The position numbers were made by a program, and so were the translations under genes. Shown here piece after piece: positions 1 to 7,931 of a stretch of 17,231 bases of DNA. Positions within the stretch are counted from its first letter, which is position 1; the number at the start of each line of letters is the position of its first letter. The DNA comes from Anaerocolumna sp. (GTDB lineage: Bacteria; Bacillota; Clostridia; Lachnospirales; Lachnospiraceae): the NCBI GenBank assembly GCA_029256035.1, contig JAQSYR010000024.1:1-17231 (forward strand), given 5' to 3'. Below the pieces are notes generated by a model that worked only from the letters and a program-made list of their open reading frames with translations, was not told the DNA's origin and searched no databases.

Positions 1-14
1 AAACGTTACTTTAC

Positions 15-98
15 GCAGTCGTGGCGGAATTGGCATACGCGCTAGATTCAGGTTCTAGTCCGGGTTTCCGGGTAGGGGTTCAAGTCCCCTCGACTGCA
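15..98 (+). tRNA. tRNA-Leu (anticodon CAG)
   Basis: The acceptor stem GCAGTCG (15-21) pairs with CGACTGC (91-97), and the discriminator base is A98. The anticodon stem CTAGA/TCTAG encloses TTCAGGT, so the anticodon is CAG at 49-51, which reads the CUG leucine codon. A long variable arm (CCGGGTTTCCGGG region) is typical of class II leucine tRNAs. The T arm has loop GTTCAAGT with a GGGG/CCCC stem. The terminal CA is partly encoded; the rest of CCA is not. The 3' third is duplicated at 10326-10353, so this gene is the insertion site of the island that follows and its 3' end was probably supplied by the island. Confidence 0.96.
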
Positions 99-99
99 T
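72..99 (+). repeat. Left attachment site, in the tRNA-Leu T arm and acceptor stem
   Basis: This aligns to 10326-10353 with 26 of 28 identities: GTA, one mismatch, GGGTTCAAGTCCC, one mismatch, TCGACTGCAT. The two mismatches (G75 and C89 here, C10329 and G10343 there) are the two sides of one T-stem base pair, so both copies can still fold a T arm. Confidence 0.8.
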
Positions 100-110
100 T
101 CGATTGATTA

Positions 111-150
111 CCCTGAAAGTCTTTGTTTATTAGACTTTCAGGGTTTTCTT
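111..150 (+). terminator. Terminator after tRNA-Leu
   Basis: A perfect 12-bp stem, CCCTGAAAGTCT (111-122) with AGACTTTCAGGG (132-143), is followed by TTTTCTTTT. It ends the tRNA-Leu transcript. It lies inside the island end, so it probably came with the element; the older chromosomal terminator is at 10374-10407. Confidence 0.85.
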
Positions 151-163
151 TTACTCAAATATC

Positions 164-204
164 TTGATTACATATTAGCACTTTTGATTACATTTTCGAT
201 TACA
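164..204 (+). repeat. Three GATTACA motifs, left island end
   Basis: GATTACAT occurs at 166, 186 and 198, all in the same orientation, the first two as TTGATTACAT. A matching cluster of three lies at the right end (10241-10271). This suggests arm-type binding sites of the missing integrase. No gene is seen between the tRNA terminator and the hsdR terminator. Confidence 0.5.
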
Positions 205-258
205 TCTTTTGTACCTTTGTAACCAGCTAAATTAATCACATTTTTGTTGACTTCTGAC

Positions 259-298
259 AAAAATACCCTCGAAAGACAAACCCTTCGAGGGTATTTTT
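259..298 (-). terminator. Terminator downstream of hsdR
   Basis: A 15-bp perfect stem, AAAAATACCCTCGAA (259-273) with TTCGAGGGTATTTTT (284-298) and a 10-nt loop, lies about 55 nt beyond the hsdR stop. Its A/T ends would let it work in both directions. It ends the restriction operon. Confidence 0.8.
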
Positions 299-351
299 AT
301 ATGTCTATATTAAGTGGTTTTATTGGGGCAAATAAAAGGGTCTCTAAAATG

Positions 352-3333
352 CTACGCTCTTAACTTAGTATAAACATAGTCCACCATCAAGTCCTTGACC
401 GTGTTGCCAAACTTCTCATCATCTAATATCTTCTCACAGAACTCCTTATTCTGCATCATACGGTCAACCACTATGTCCATAAAAGCATCGTTAAACGGAA
501 ATTTGAAATGTTCTTTGGAGTTATTTTGTGCTTGTGTCCGTAGCTGTTCGTTCTTTTCCATATCCGCAACAAACTGTTCCAGAACCTTATCCATATCACC
601 AAACTCAGTTCCAAAGCGTTCGTTTAACTTCTCAATAAGTTCAGATAGAGGTGACTTTTCTACATCCTTACCAGCTTTACCAGCGTGTAAAGTGTTAGGC
701 AAAGGTTCACCCTTCTCTAAGCTGATTGAACCTTCAAAAATCTTTTGTAACCGGTAATACTGCAAATTTACTTCATCATTTAGGTCGACTGTTCCAAACT
801 TCTCACGAGGCAACTTTCGGAGCAAAAACTTAGAATAAGCAAAGAACTTATGCATGCCCTTATCATCAAGTCTGACAATGTTGCTTACAAACGAATATGT
901 ACGCACAAACTTTGTCAGGGTAGACTTAAATTCCTCCTGTTCCTCCTTATTTTTATCCTTGTACCTATCAACTGCTGGGTCAAGATAACTGTTAAGTACT
1001 CCAAAGTCTAAGTTGCCTTGCTTTTTGCTTGGCTTAAAGAACGCTTTAGCAAAGTTTTCAACCTCAGTATCCCAATAAACTCTGAACTCATCTAGCTTTG
1101 TTTTAAGGTCATAAACGATATTAGCATCTGTTGTTTGATCAATGGTACTTTCCTCATAGTACGGAGCAAATGCTGCTCGTATGTCTTCTGCTGAGTTTAC
1201 GAAATCAAGTACAAAGGTATCTTCCTTTCCAAAACAAGCGCGGTTAAGCCTTGATAATGTCTGAACGGCCTTTACTCCGCTGAGTCTCTTATCCACGAAC
1301 ATAGTGTGCAATAATGGTTCATCAAAGCCTGTCTGATATTTCTCTGCAACCAATAAAACCTGATAATCTCCGCTGTTAAACTTCTTTGGAAGTTCAGCTT
1401 CTTTTATTTTATTGATGCCATATTCGGTATACTCCTCACCACCATCAGTAACAGTACCGGAAAAGGCAACTAATATGCCAAGCTCTTTTTGGTAACCCAT
1501 CTTCTTAATATACTTTTCAAATTCAAAGTAATACCGCACAGCGTGAAGCCTTGAACCTGTTACAACCATCGCCTTAGCTTTACCACCTATCTTATACTTG
1601 GTTACGCTACGAAAGTGTTCAACGATAATCTGTGTCTTCTGTGCTAAATTGTGAGGGTGTAAGCTCAAGAACTTGCCTAATGCCTTGTTAGCCTTGCTTT
1701 TTTCATATCTCGGGTCATCCGTTATAGCCTTACCAACCTTGAAGTAAGTATCATAGGTCATATAATTCTTGAGTACATCCAAGATAAAACCTTCTTCAAT
1801 TGCTTGGCGCATACTGTAAACGTGAAAAGCCTTAGGAGTACCTTTTTCGTCAGGAGTTCCAAACATCTCAAGTGTTTTTGCCTTTGGTGTCGCTGTAAAT
1901 GCAAAGAACGATAGGTTCTTTAGCTTTCCGTGTGTTGCCATTTCTTTTACAATCTCGTCTTCACTGTCAGGTTCCTGTATTTCATAAACTGCCTCTTCTT
2001 CAGCTACCATCATAAGTTTTTCATCTTCTGAAAGCCCTGCATTTTCATCACCAATAACCGCCTTTAATTTCTGAGCAGCTTCGCCTGTTTGTGAGGAATG
2101 TGCTTCATCTACGATAACCGCAAAGCGCTTTCCGTTTAGGTTTTTTACTTTATCAACAACAAAGGGGAACTTTTGAAGAGTTGTTATAATAATCTTCTTG
2201 CCAGTATTCAGAGCACCTGCAAGCTGGGTTGAATTGTTATCAATCTTTACAACAACTCCGTCAGCGTGTTCAAACTGATAAATGGTGTCTTGTAGCTGCT
2301 TATCTAAAACAAGACGGTCTGTGATAACAATAACGCTGTTGAATATTATCTTATCGGTCTCATCGTGTAAGTTCTGCAAATGGTGAGCAAGCCAAGCAAT
2401 GGAGTTAGACTTACCACTACCTGCACTATGCTGAATCAAATAATTATTACCTGTACCGTTGCTTTTCACATTTGATATAAGCTCCCTAACTGCGTCTAAC
2501 TGGTGATAACGGGGGAAGATAATGCTTTCCTTTACCTTACCAGTATCGTCAGATTTCTTCTGTAAATGTATAAACCGATGGATAATATCAAGCAAGCTGT
2601 CTTTTTGTAAAACTTCATCCCAGAGATATGATGTACGGTAATTCCCGTTGCCCACAGGATTACCTTTGCCACCATTGTTTCCTTTATTAAATGGCAGGAA
2701 GTAGGTGTCTGCACCAGCGAGTTTGGTAGTCATATAAACCTCGTCCATATCTACTGCGAAATGCACAAGACAGCGTGACTTAAAACCAAGTAAGACCTCT
2801 CGTGGGTCACGATCATATTTGTACTGACGCTTTGCATCCTCGATTGTTTGCCCTGTAACTTGATTTTTCAGCTCAATGGTAGTAACAGGTAACCCGTTTA
2901 CAAATAAAACTACATCAATCGAGTTCTCATTCTTAAGGCTGTAATGCACCTGACGAGATACTGATAAAATATTTCTATTATAATTCTCCACATCTGTTAG
3001 GTTCATATTGCTTGCTGGCTTGAAGTAACAAAGGCTAAATTTAGCAGGTGCATCAACAATCCCCTTACGAAGAACATGCAACATACCGTGCGTATCTAAA
3101 TCCTTGTGTAGTCGTTTTAAGAAGTTATTTTCAACGACCAAGTCACCGTGTTTAGCAACAAGCTTGTTCCATTCTTTTGGTTGAGTTTCCTTTAAAAACT
3201 TAAATAATTGAGCTGTATCAATAGCGTATACACGGTTAAAGTCCTTAGGGCCACCTTTAATATAGCCACCCTTATCTATAAGACTATATTCAATTTCTCT
3301 TTCAAAAGTTATTTCCTTTATGTTGATTGCCAT
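352..3333 (-). CDS. hsdR: Type I restriction endonuclease subunit R (HsdR)
   Basis: This is the ATP-dependent translocase and nuclease of a type I restriction complex; with M and S it cuts unmethylated DNA away from the recognition site. The 993 residues carry a PD-(D/E)xK-type nuclease site near the N-terminus (D140 then E154-L-K156), Walker A HSAGSGKS (302-309), DEAH box (409-412), motif III FTATP (479-483), YQTGFDEP (666-673) and motif VI QTLSRLNR (691-698). All key residues are present and the length is normal, so it looks functional. The ATG overlaps the hsdS stop as TAATG, and AAAGGTGG lies 7 nt upstream, which suggests translational coupling. It is the last gene of the operon, before the terminator at 259-298. 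Confidence 0.95.
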   Translation of the reverse strand: MAINIKEITFEREIEYSLIDKGGYIKGGPKDFNRVYAIDTAQLFKFLKETQPKEWNKLVAKHGDLVVENNFLKRLHKDLDTHGMLHVLRKGIVDAPAKFSLCYFKPASNMNLTDVENYNRNILSVSRQVHYSLKNENSIDVVLFVNGLPVTTIELKNQVTGQTIEDAKRQYKYDRDPREVLLGFKSRCLVHFAVDMDEVYMTTKLAGADTYFLPFNKGNNGGKGNPVGNGNYRTSYLWDEVLQKDSLLDIIHRFIHLQKKSDDTGKVKESIIFPRYHQLDAVRELISNVKSNGTGNNYLIQHSAGSGKSNSIAWLAHHLQNLHDETDKIIFNSVIVITDRLVLDKQLQDTIYQFEHADGVVVKIDNNSTQLAGALNTGKKIIITTLQKFPFVVDKVKNLNGKRFAVIVDEAHSSQTGEAAQKLKAVIGDENAGLSEDEKLMMVAEEEAVYEIQEPDSEDEIVKEMATHGKLKNLSFFAFTATPKAKTLEMFGTPDEKGTPKAFHVYSMRQAIEEGFILDVLKNYMTYDTYFKVGKAITDDPRYEKSKANKALGKFLSLHPHNLAQKTQIIVEHFRSVTKYKIGGKAKAMVVTGSRLHAVRYYFEFEKYIKKMGYQKELGILVAFSGTVTDGGEEYTEYGINKIKEAELPKKFNSGDYQVLLVAEKYQTGFDEPLLHTMFVDKRLSGVKAVQTLSRLNRACFGKEDTFVLDFVNSAEDIRAAFAPYYEESTIDQTTDANIVYDLKTKLDEFRVYWDTEVENFAKAFFKPSKKQGNLDFGVLNSYLDPAVDRYKDKNKEEQEEFKSTLTKFVRTYSFVSNIVRLDDKGMHKFFAYSKFLLRKLPREKFGTVDLNDEVNLQYYRLQKIFEGSISLEKGEPLPNTLHAGKAGKDVEKSPLSELIEKLNERFGTEFGDMDKVLEQFVADMEKNEQLRTQAQNNSKEHFKFPFNDAFMDIVVDRMMQNKEFCEKILDDEKFGNTVKDLMVDYVYTKLRA

Positions 3334-4601
3334 TAAATCGCCACCTTTCCTGTAACCGCTTCACTGATGACGCTTTTACGGTATGCTTTAAGCTTTTCTA
3401 TCTGTGAGTTTATGTCAGTTATAAAGGAGTCTATTGCATTGGTTTTACGTTCGAGGTAGTCGACAGTGGCTTGTTGTTGGTCGAGTGGTGGCAACATAAA
3501 TCTTACCTTGCTTAACGAATCAATACCTACATTTCCCTGCGTATTAGAATTTATATACTGTGTAACCTCTTGAAAAAATGCGTATGACTTCAGATAATAA
3601 AACAGATATTTTCCGTTAGTTATAACGTTATTAGGATGAATAGTTACACAAGAATAAGAAACTAAAAAATCTTTTTCTATGTCAACATAACAAATTGTAC
3701 CTATCGTTGCGTATCTTGCAAAAATTATATCGCCAATAACTGGTTTTATTTTTCGAGATAATACTAAATAATCTTCGTCAGAAATTTGCTTACAGGAAAC
3801 AAAATCTATCGCACTAGCATTTTCTAATAAATCACCAGTCATAATATATGGCTTTCCGTCAGTAACTGAATCTGGCATATAGTGGTCGATATCACCAATT
3901 TTTTCTATAGCATATCTGATTTTGCTAATAATCCATCCCTCGGGTATCTCACCAATCCATTCAATGCCGCTATCTTTCATCTTGGCAGTTTTATCAAGTC
4001 CTTTAGTAACGGTCTCGCTTATAATCGCTTGCCGCTTTTCTTTAAACAAGTCAATCAGCTTTTGCTTGTCTGCAATAAGGGTGTCTATGGCGGTGGTTCT
4101 GCGGTCGAGGTAGCCAACGATGGCTTGTTGAGTTGCTAAAGGGGGAAGTGGTATTTTAATTCCATTCATGTCAGATTGTGTTAATTTATTTAATATAGAA
4201 CCATTTATATATTCATTATAATCAACAGTATTAAGCGTAAATGTTAAGTATTTAGCCAAAATCATATCATTTGTCTTTAATACATGGATGTGATTATTAG
4301 CCCAGATTTTCTCGTTTACATAAAAAGCAACTGGTCTTGATTTATCAAAAAATGGAGCTCCATCTTCACCAAGCAATACAAGTTCTTCGTTAAATATAAA
4401 ATCATTAACGTAATCAACTATATTCCCTGCACCCCAATAAGGAATATCTCCAACCATATTTCCCCTGAGACCTGCTTCAATTGGTACTCTTTTACTATCC
4501 ATACAATTAGTTACATATTTAATCGGAGCCGTTTTCCATGTTATAGGTATCTCACCAACCCACTCAATCCCACTATCTTTATATTTTGCATACCGTTTCA
4601 T
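3333..4601 (-). CDS. hsdS: Type I restriction specificity subunit S (HsdS)
   Basis: HsdS chooses the bipartite DNA target of the M2S methylase and R2M2S nuclease. The 422 residues form two similar halves, each opening with KDSGIEW-x-GEIP (8-19 and 209-220), then a target-recognition domain (about 20-150 and 222-370), then a conserved helix starting PLPPLATQQ (151-159) or LPPLDQQQ (370-377). The helices separate the two domains and bind HsdM. The half-repeat is visible in the DNA too, which lets recognition domains be exchanged. The ATG overlaps the hsdM stop by 4 nt (ATGA) and GGAGGTG stands about 9 nt upstream. The target sequence cannot be read from the protein. Confidence 0.93.
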   Translation of the reverse strand: MKRYAKYKDSGIEWVGEIPITWKTAPIKYVTNCMDSKRVPIEAGLRGNMVGDIPYWGAGNIVDYVNDFIFNEELVLLGEDGAPFFDKSRPVAFYVNEKIWANNHIHVLKTNDMILAKYLTFTLNTVDYNEYINGSILNKLTQSDMNGIKIPLPPLATQQAIVGYLDRRTTAIDTLIADKQKLIDLFKEKRQAIISETVTKGLDKTAKMKDSGIEWIGEIPEGWIISKIRYAIEKIGDIDHYMPDSVTDGKPYIMTGDLLENASAIDFVSCKQISDEDYLVLSRKIKPVIGDIIFARYATIGTICYVDIEKDFLVSYSCVTIHPNNVITNGKYLFYYLKSYAFFQEVTQYINSNTQGNVGIDSLSKVRFMLPPLDQQQATVDYLERKTNAIDSFITDINSQIEKLKAYRKSVISEAVTGKVAI

Positions 4602-6313
4602 TCTGCCAACACCTCCAAGAGGTTTTTAGCTATCTTTTCTTCAAGTTCCTTAATCTCTGCCATAATATCTGCACTTACCCTAAGTGGAACAAACTTATAA
4701 AAGTGCCTTGTAAATGGTATTTCGTAGCCAATCTTTGTTTTACTTTGGTCAATCCAAGCATCAGTCACATGGGGAAATACTTCACGCTTAAAATATTCAT
4801 TTATATCCTCTTTTAGAGGAACGATTTCAGTATCACGCAAGCTACTATCTGCCTTTTTATTACCTTTTTTATCAAGCTCTGGCTTACCTTCATTATCATA
4901 AACAGGACGCTCAACAGTTATCTTGCTGTAACCAAAGTCAGCATTATCGAAGTCTTTGTAATCTTCGTGTGGCTCAAACATCGAATAAAGTCTGACAAGG
5001 TCAGCACGATTTTGCTCGTTTATAACATTACGCTTATTACCAAGCGATTTGCGCATCTTTTCAAAGTAAGACACGCCATTTACAAGCCTAATCTTACCTT
5101 TGCGGCGGTCAGCCTTTCTATTTGTTAATATCCATACATATGTAGAAATACCTGTGTTATAAAATAACTGGTCTGGTAGTGCCACAATTGCTTCAAGTAA
5201 GTCATTTTCAATAATCCATTTACGTATCTCACTTTCACCGCTACCAGCATCCCCTGTAAATAAAGGTGAGCCATTGAAAACAATTCCAAGTCTACTGCCA
5301 CCTTTATCCTTAGGTGTCATTTTTGAAATCATATGTTGTAGAAATAGTAAGGAGCCATCGGATATTCTTGGAGTTCCAGCTCCAAAACGGCCGCTAAAAC
5401 CTTGGTTCAAGGCTTCGTCCTTAATGAACTTCTCAACCTTTTTCCATTCAACACCAAACGGAGGGTTAGATAGCATATAATCAAAGGTTTGTCCGACAAA
5501 ACCATCTTCTGAAAAGCTATTGCCAAGTACAATTTTACTATTCGTGTTACCTTTAAGTATCATATCTGATTTGCAAGTGGCATAGGTTTCAGGGTTCAAC
5601 TCTTGCCCAAAAGGAATAACCGTAGTCTTTGTGTTGGTCGCAATCATCTTATTCTGAGCAACAGAAAGCATACCTCCGGTTCCGCATGCAGGGTCAAATA
5701 TAGTAACTACCTTGCCTTCCTTTGTCATCTCGTCCATATCCGGGTCAAATAACAGGTCTACCATCAGTTCAATTACTTCTCTTGGAGTAAAGTGTTCACC
5801 AGCAGTCTCGTTAGAAAGTTCTGAGAAGCGGCGGATAAGTTCTTCATACATATATCCCATTTCGAGGTTGTCCACATTATCTGCTGCAAGGTCAAGCTCT
5901 GAAAATTTCTGTACAACAAGGTATAAAAGGTTTGCTTTCTTAAGTTTCTCTATAACTGTGAATATCTCAAACTTATCCAGTATGTCTTTAACATCGTCTG
6001 AAAATCCATTTATATAATCTCGCAAGTTGGTATCTATTGCGTTTGAATCATCTATAAGCTTAGCAAAGTCAAACTGGCTAACATTATAATAATCGTGTCC
6101 TGTAAGCTTTTTAAAGATAGGTGTCTTGTTACTAACAGTTAATGTTTTATTCATTTCAAGTATCTTATCTTTCGTTGGTGCGAGCACACAATCAAAACGG
6201 CGTAGCACTGTAAATGGAAGAATTACCTTTCCGTATTCACTCTGCTTAAAATCACCACGCAATAGGTCAGCAACACTCCATATAAAGTTGGCTTTGTCTG
6301 TAAAATTCATCAT
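4598..6313 (-). CDS. hsdM: Type I DNA N6-adenine methyltransferase subunit M (HsdM)
   Basis: HsdM transfers a methyl group from S-adenosylmethionine to adenine in the half-sites chosen by HsdS. With the chosen start the protein has 571 residues. Visible motifs are GEHFTPREV (172-180), the AdoMet-binding motif I FDPACGTGGM (206-215) and the catalytic motif IV NPPF (283-286). The N-terminal helical part (about 1-150) is the usual HsdM N domain. The frame stays open to 6343, but the start at 6313 is preferred because AAGGAGAG lies 7 nt upstream and the longer version would overlap the XRE gene. That ribosome site overlaps the XRE stop. No damage is seen. Confidence 0.94.
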   Translation of the reverse strand: MMNFTDKANFIWSVADLLRGDFKQSEYGKVILPFTVLRRFDCVLAPTKDKILEMNKTLTVSNKTPIFKKLTGHDYYNVSQFDFAKLIDDSNAIDTNLRDYINGFSDDVKDILDKFEIFTVIEKLKKANLLYLVVQKFSELDLAADNVDNLEMGYMYEELIRRFSELSNETAGEHFTPREVIELMVDLLFDPDMDEMTKEGKVVTIFDPACGTGGMLSVAQNKMIATNTKTTVIPFGQELNPETYATCKSDMILKGNTNSKIVLGNSFSEDGFVGQTFDYMLSNPPFGVEWKKVEKFIKDEALNQGFSGRFGAGTPRISDGSLLFLQHMISKMTPKDKGGSRLGIVFNGSPLFTGDAGSGESEIRKWIIENDLLEAIVALPDQLFYNTGISTYVWILTNRKADRRKGKIRLVNGVSYFEKMRKSLGNKRNVINEQNRADLVRLYSMFEPHEDYKDFDNADFGYSKITVERPVYDNEGKPELDKKGNKKADSSLRDTEIVPLKEDINEYFKREVFPHVTDAWIDQSKTKIGYEIPFTRHFYKFVPLRVSADIMAEIKELEEKIAKNLLEVLAE

Positions 6314-6324
6314 ATCGTCTCTCC

Positions 6325-6675
6325 TTAAAATAAGTTTTCCCATTCGATACTGCTAATATCTTTTAACTTTGCTCTGCGTATAGCTGCTCTTAAACCTGCG
6401 TTGCTTTTAAAGTAATCTAAAATGTCAATCGGTATAGAGTTCCTTGCAAATGCTGATAAATCACGCAACTCGTTAGCTTCATCAGAAGTAAGCGTAAGCG
6501 CCTGAATAATATTTTCCAATAAATCACCTTGGGGAGGGTCATTCTTACCGTTTTCTATCTGAGAAATGGTCATTTTATGTCTTTGTACAGTGGCTGCAAG
6601 TTGCTCTTGTGTAATCTGCTTTGACAGTCTGAGTTTTCTGAGATAATCTCCAAATTCGTTTTTGCTCAAAAGCAA
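6325..6675 (-). CDS. XRE-family HTH regulator of the restriction operon
   Basis: This is a 116-residue DNA-binding protein, first gene of the operon. Residues about 8-62 form a Cro/C1-type helix-turn-helix, with QEQLAATVQRHKMTISQIENGK holding the turn and recognition helix; the remainder (SIPIDILDYFKSN region) is a short helical tail. There is no ATG before the HTH. The start is taken as TTG at 6675 behind GGGAGGAGG; TTG at 6669 is the alternative. The gene lies 11 nt before hsdM and behind a strong promoter with a palindrome at its start site, so it probably represses its own operon, delaying or limiting restriction after entry into a new host. The regulatory role is inferred. Confidence 0.85.
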   Translation of the reverse strand: MLLSKNEFGDYLRKLRLSKQITQEQLAATVQRHKMTISQIENGKNDPPQGDLLENIIQALTLTSDEANELRDLSAFARNSIPIDILDYFKSNAGLRAAIRRAKLKDISSIEWENLF

Positions 6676-6696
6676 CAGCCTCCTCCCTTAATGTAT

Positions 6697-6714
6697 GTAA
6701 ATAAACTTATTTAC
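6697..6714. promoter_or_regulatory. Palindromic operator at the operon start site
   Basis: GTAAATAA-AC-TTATTTAC is a perfect inverted repeat of 8 bp arms with a 2-bp centre. It lies directly downstream of the -10 box and covers the predicted transcription start. Its size suits a dimeric XRE repressor, most simply the protein encoded at 6325-6675. Confidence 0.6.
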
Positions 6715-6716
6715 TT

Positions 6717-6745
6717 ATTATAAAGCAATGCCGCTTCAATGTCTA
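6717..6745 (-). promoter_or_regulatory. Promoter of the XRE-hsdMSR operon
   Basis: On the minus strand, TAGACA (6740-6745) is separated by exactly 17 nt from a perfect TATAAT (6717-6722). The expected transcript start is near 6709-6711, giving a leader of about 35 nt before the TTG start. Confidence 0.7.
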
Positions 6746-7086
6746 CAGGTTTACTCTAATATTTTCATCAATTTACCAGTTGTTTTAAAAAGGATGCCTA
6801 TGTAGGTACTATGAAACTTTATAAAAACTTATAGTAAAAATACAGAATATGACACAATAGATTATTCTTAAACTTGCTGTTTTGAAGTGTTATTCTGCGA
6901 AAAATTCTTACCGGCACTGAATATTCTTTCTACTTGAAATTCTGATTACGAAATAGAAACCGGTCTTCCAGTAGACAGAAACCAACTTAATTATACTTAA
7001 CTATCTTTCCCTTGTTACCTCTTTATATTACCTTTTATCCCCTTCATCTACCTTCCTAACCATTCAAATCTTAATTCTCTTTTAAT
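6746..7086. other. Gene-free stretch with a diverged repeat (copy A)
   Basis: I see no convincing coding frame here. Positions 6869-7004 are a diverged relative of 7598-7693. The shared marks are TAAACTTG, then ATTCTGC-R-AAAA, then CTACYGGCACT-like sequence, and an ending of the type ACTTAACTAT. A pyrimidine-rich tract follows at about 7005-7060. Confidence 0.45.
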
Positions 7087-7115
7087 TTGACAATTTATAT
7101 ATTATGGTTTACAAT
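7087..7115 (+). promoter_or_regulatory. Predicted promoter P1 for the small membrane peptide
   Basis: TTGACA (7087-7092), a 17-nt spacer and TACAAT (7110-7115) give a near-consensus sigma-A promoter reading toward the peptide gene at 7256, with a long leader of about 135 nt that contains a second promoter. Confidence 0.5.
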
Positions 7116-7186
7116 TTTGGTAGGTTATGGTAAGTCATATATAAATAAGGGGCACATATAAAATAGTCACATACAAACGCCTTTGT

Positions 7187-7215
7187 TTGACAGCATACTT
7201 TTTTTGTTTTATACA
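7187..7215 (+). promoter_or_regulatory. Predicted promoter P2 for the small membrane peptide
   Basis: TTGACA (7187-7192), a 17-nt spacer and TATACA (7210-7215) form a second near-consensus promoter, with a leader of about 35 nt. An imperfect palindrome, CATATCG-CTATT-CGGTATG, overlaps the expected start and could be an operator. Confidence 0.5.
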
Positions 7216-7255
7216 TATCGCTATTCGGTATGAATAAAGCAAAGGTGGTGATTAT

Positions 7256-7420
7256 ATGGATAATAATACAAAAGAGCTTTTAATTTTTTTACTTGGTATA
7301 TATGGAGAGCGCATTAGTACTTACTTCCAAACCTTAATAACCGGCTCAGACTTCAATAGTCTATTGTTTCTGGTCGTACTATTTTATGTAGTACATAGAG
7401 CTGGAACTCCCTCTAAGTAA
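7256..7420 (+). CDS. Small hydrophobic peptide, 54 residues
   Basis: Function unknown. The ATG at 7256 follows AAAGGTGGTG with good spacing, two promoters precede it and a hairpin follows, so it looks like a real, separately transcribed gene. It starts MDNNTKELLIFLLGIYGERI. Residues about 8-16 are hydrophobic, and residues about 36-46 (LLFLVVLFYVV) are a likely membrane segment ahead of a short basic tail HRAGTPSK. Small membrane toxins, holin-like peptides and phage or island accessory peptides all have this look. No partner antitoxin RNA or gene could be assigned. It lies between two diverged repeat copies (A and B). Confidence 0.6.
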   Translation: MDNNTKELLIFLLGIYGERISTYFQTLITGSDFNSLLFLVVLFYVVHRAGTPSK

Positions 7421-7433
7421 ATATAAGCTTTTC

Positions 7434-7472
7434 TTAACCCGGTAATAAGTCGTTAGGCTTTTGCCGGGTTAA
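7434..7472 (+). terminator. Hairpin after the small peptide gene
   Basis: TTAACCCGG (7434-7442) pairs with CCGGGTTAA (7464-7472) across a 21-nt loop, 13 nt after the stop codon. The T tract is short (TTTCTGG), so termination may be partial. Confidence 0.5.
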
Positions 7473-7931
7473 TTTCTGGTATTTTATCAGTTTTCCTCTA
7501 CTAAATTATAAATATTAATTTTCGTTACCTTTCAACAATATTTAAGAGGTAATAGTGCAATCTAACTTTTAGTTCAGGGGTCATTTTAAAGTATATCTAA
7601 ACTTGATTCTTCAGCATGTCATTCTGCAAAAATTTCCTACTGGCACTACACAAGAATATGGTACTCCGATATAAACTAATTGTATTTAACTATTAAAGAG
7701 CCATGAAGTCAGTCATAGCCGAATGAAACTCGAAAAAGATACTTGACTACAGTATACGTGGCCGTTTACTGTAGATGTATCAAATAAAAGAGTTCTTTTC
7801 GTTTACACAAATATTTAATACTAATAAGCCTGCTAACACAGGTAAAACAGCCCGATTATGTCAAAGAAATTATTTGCATCGTTTCGTTGACAAATTGGTT
7901 GAATTACTATAAATACGAGAGGATGATAACG
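7473..7931. other. Gene-free stretch upstream of the broken recombinase (repeat copy B)
   Basis: No gene is seen. Positions 7598-7693 are the second, shorter copy of the diverged repeat also found at 6869-7004. An inverted repeat lies at 7738-7781. The stretch ends in the ribosome site GAGAGG ahead of the recombinase ATG at 7932. Confidence 0.45.
7738..7781. repeat. Inverted repeat upstream of the serine recombinase remnant
   Basis: The arms CTACAGTA (7747-7754) and TACTGTAG (7767-7774) are a perfect 8-bp inverted repeat around a 12-nt centre, extended by outer arms GATAC (7738-7742) and GTATC (7777-7781). It sits 150 bp before the recombinase start, where resolvase genes often keep their own binding sites. 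Confidence 0.5.

Noticed and set aside
395..757. Plus-strand open frame of 120 codons inside hsdR
   Set aside because: It is antisense to a clear hsdR, with no ribosome site and no family resemblance; the same holds for the other antisense frames over hsdS, hsdM and prfC.
6314..6343. Longer hsdM starting at 6343
   Set aside because: It would overlap the XRE gene and ignores the well-spaced AAGGAGAG before 6313.
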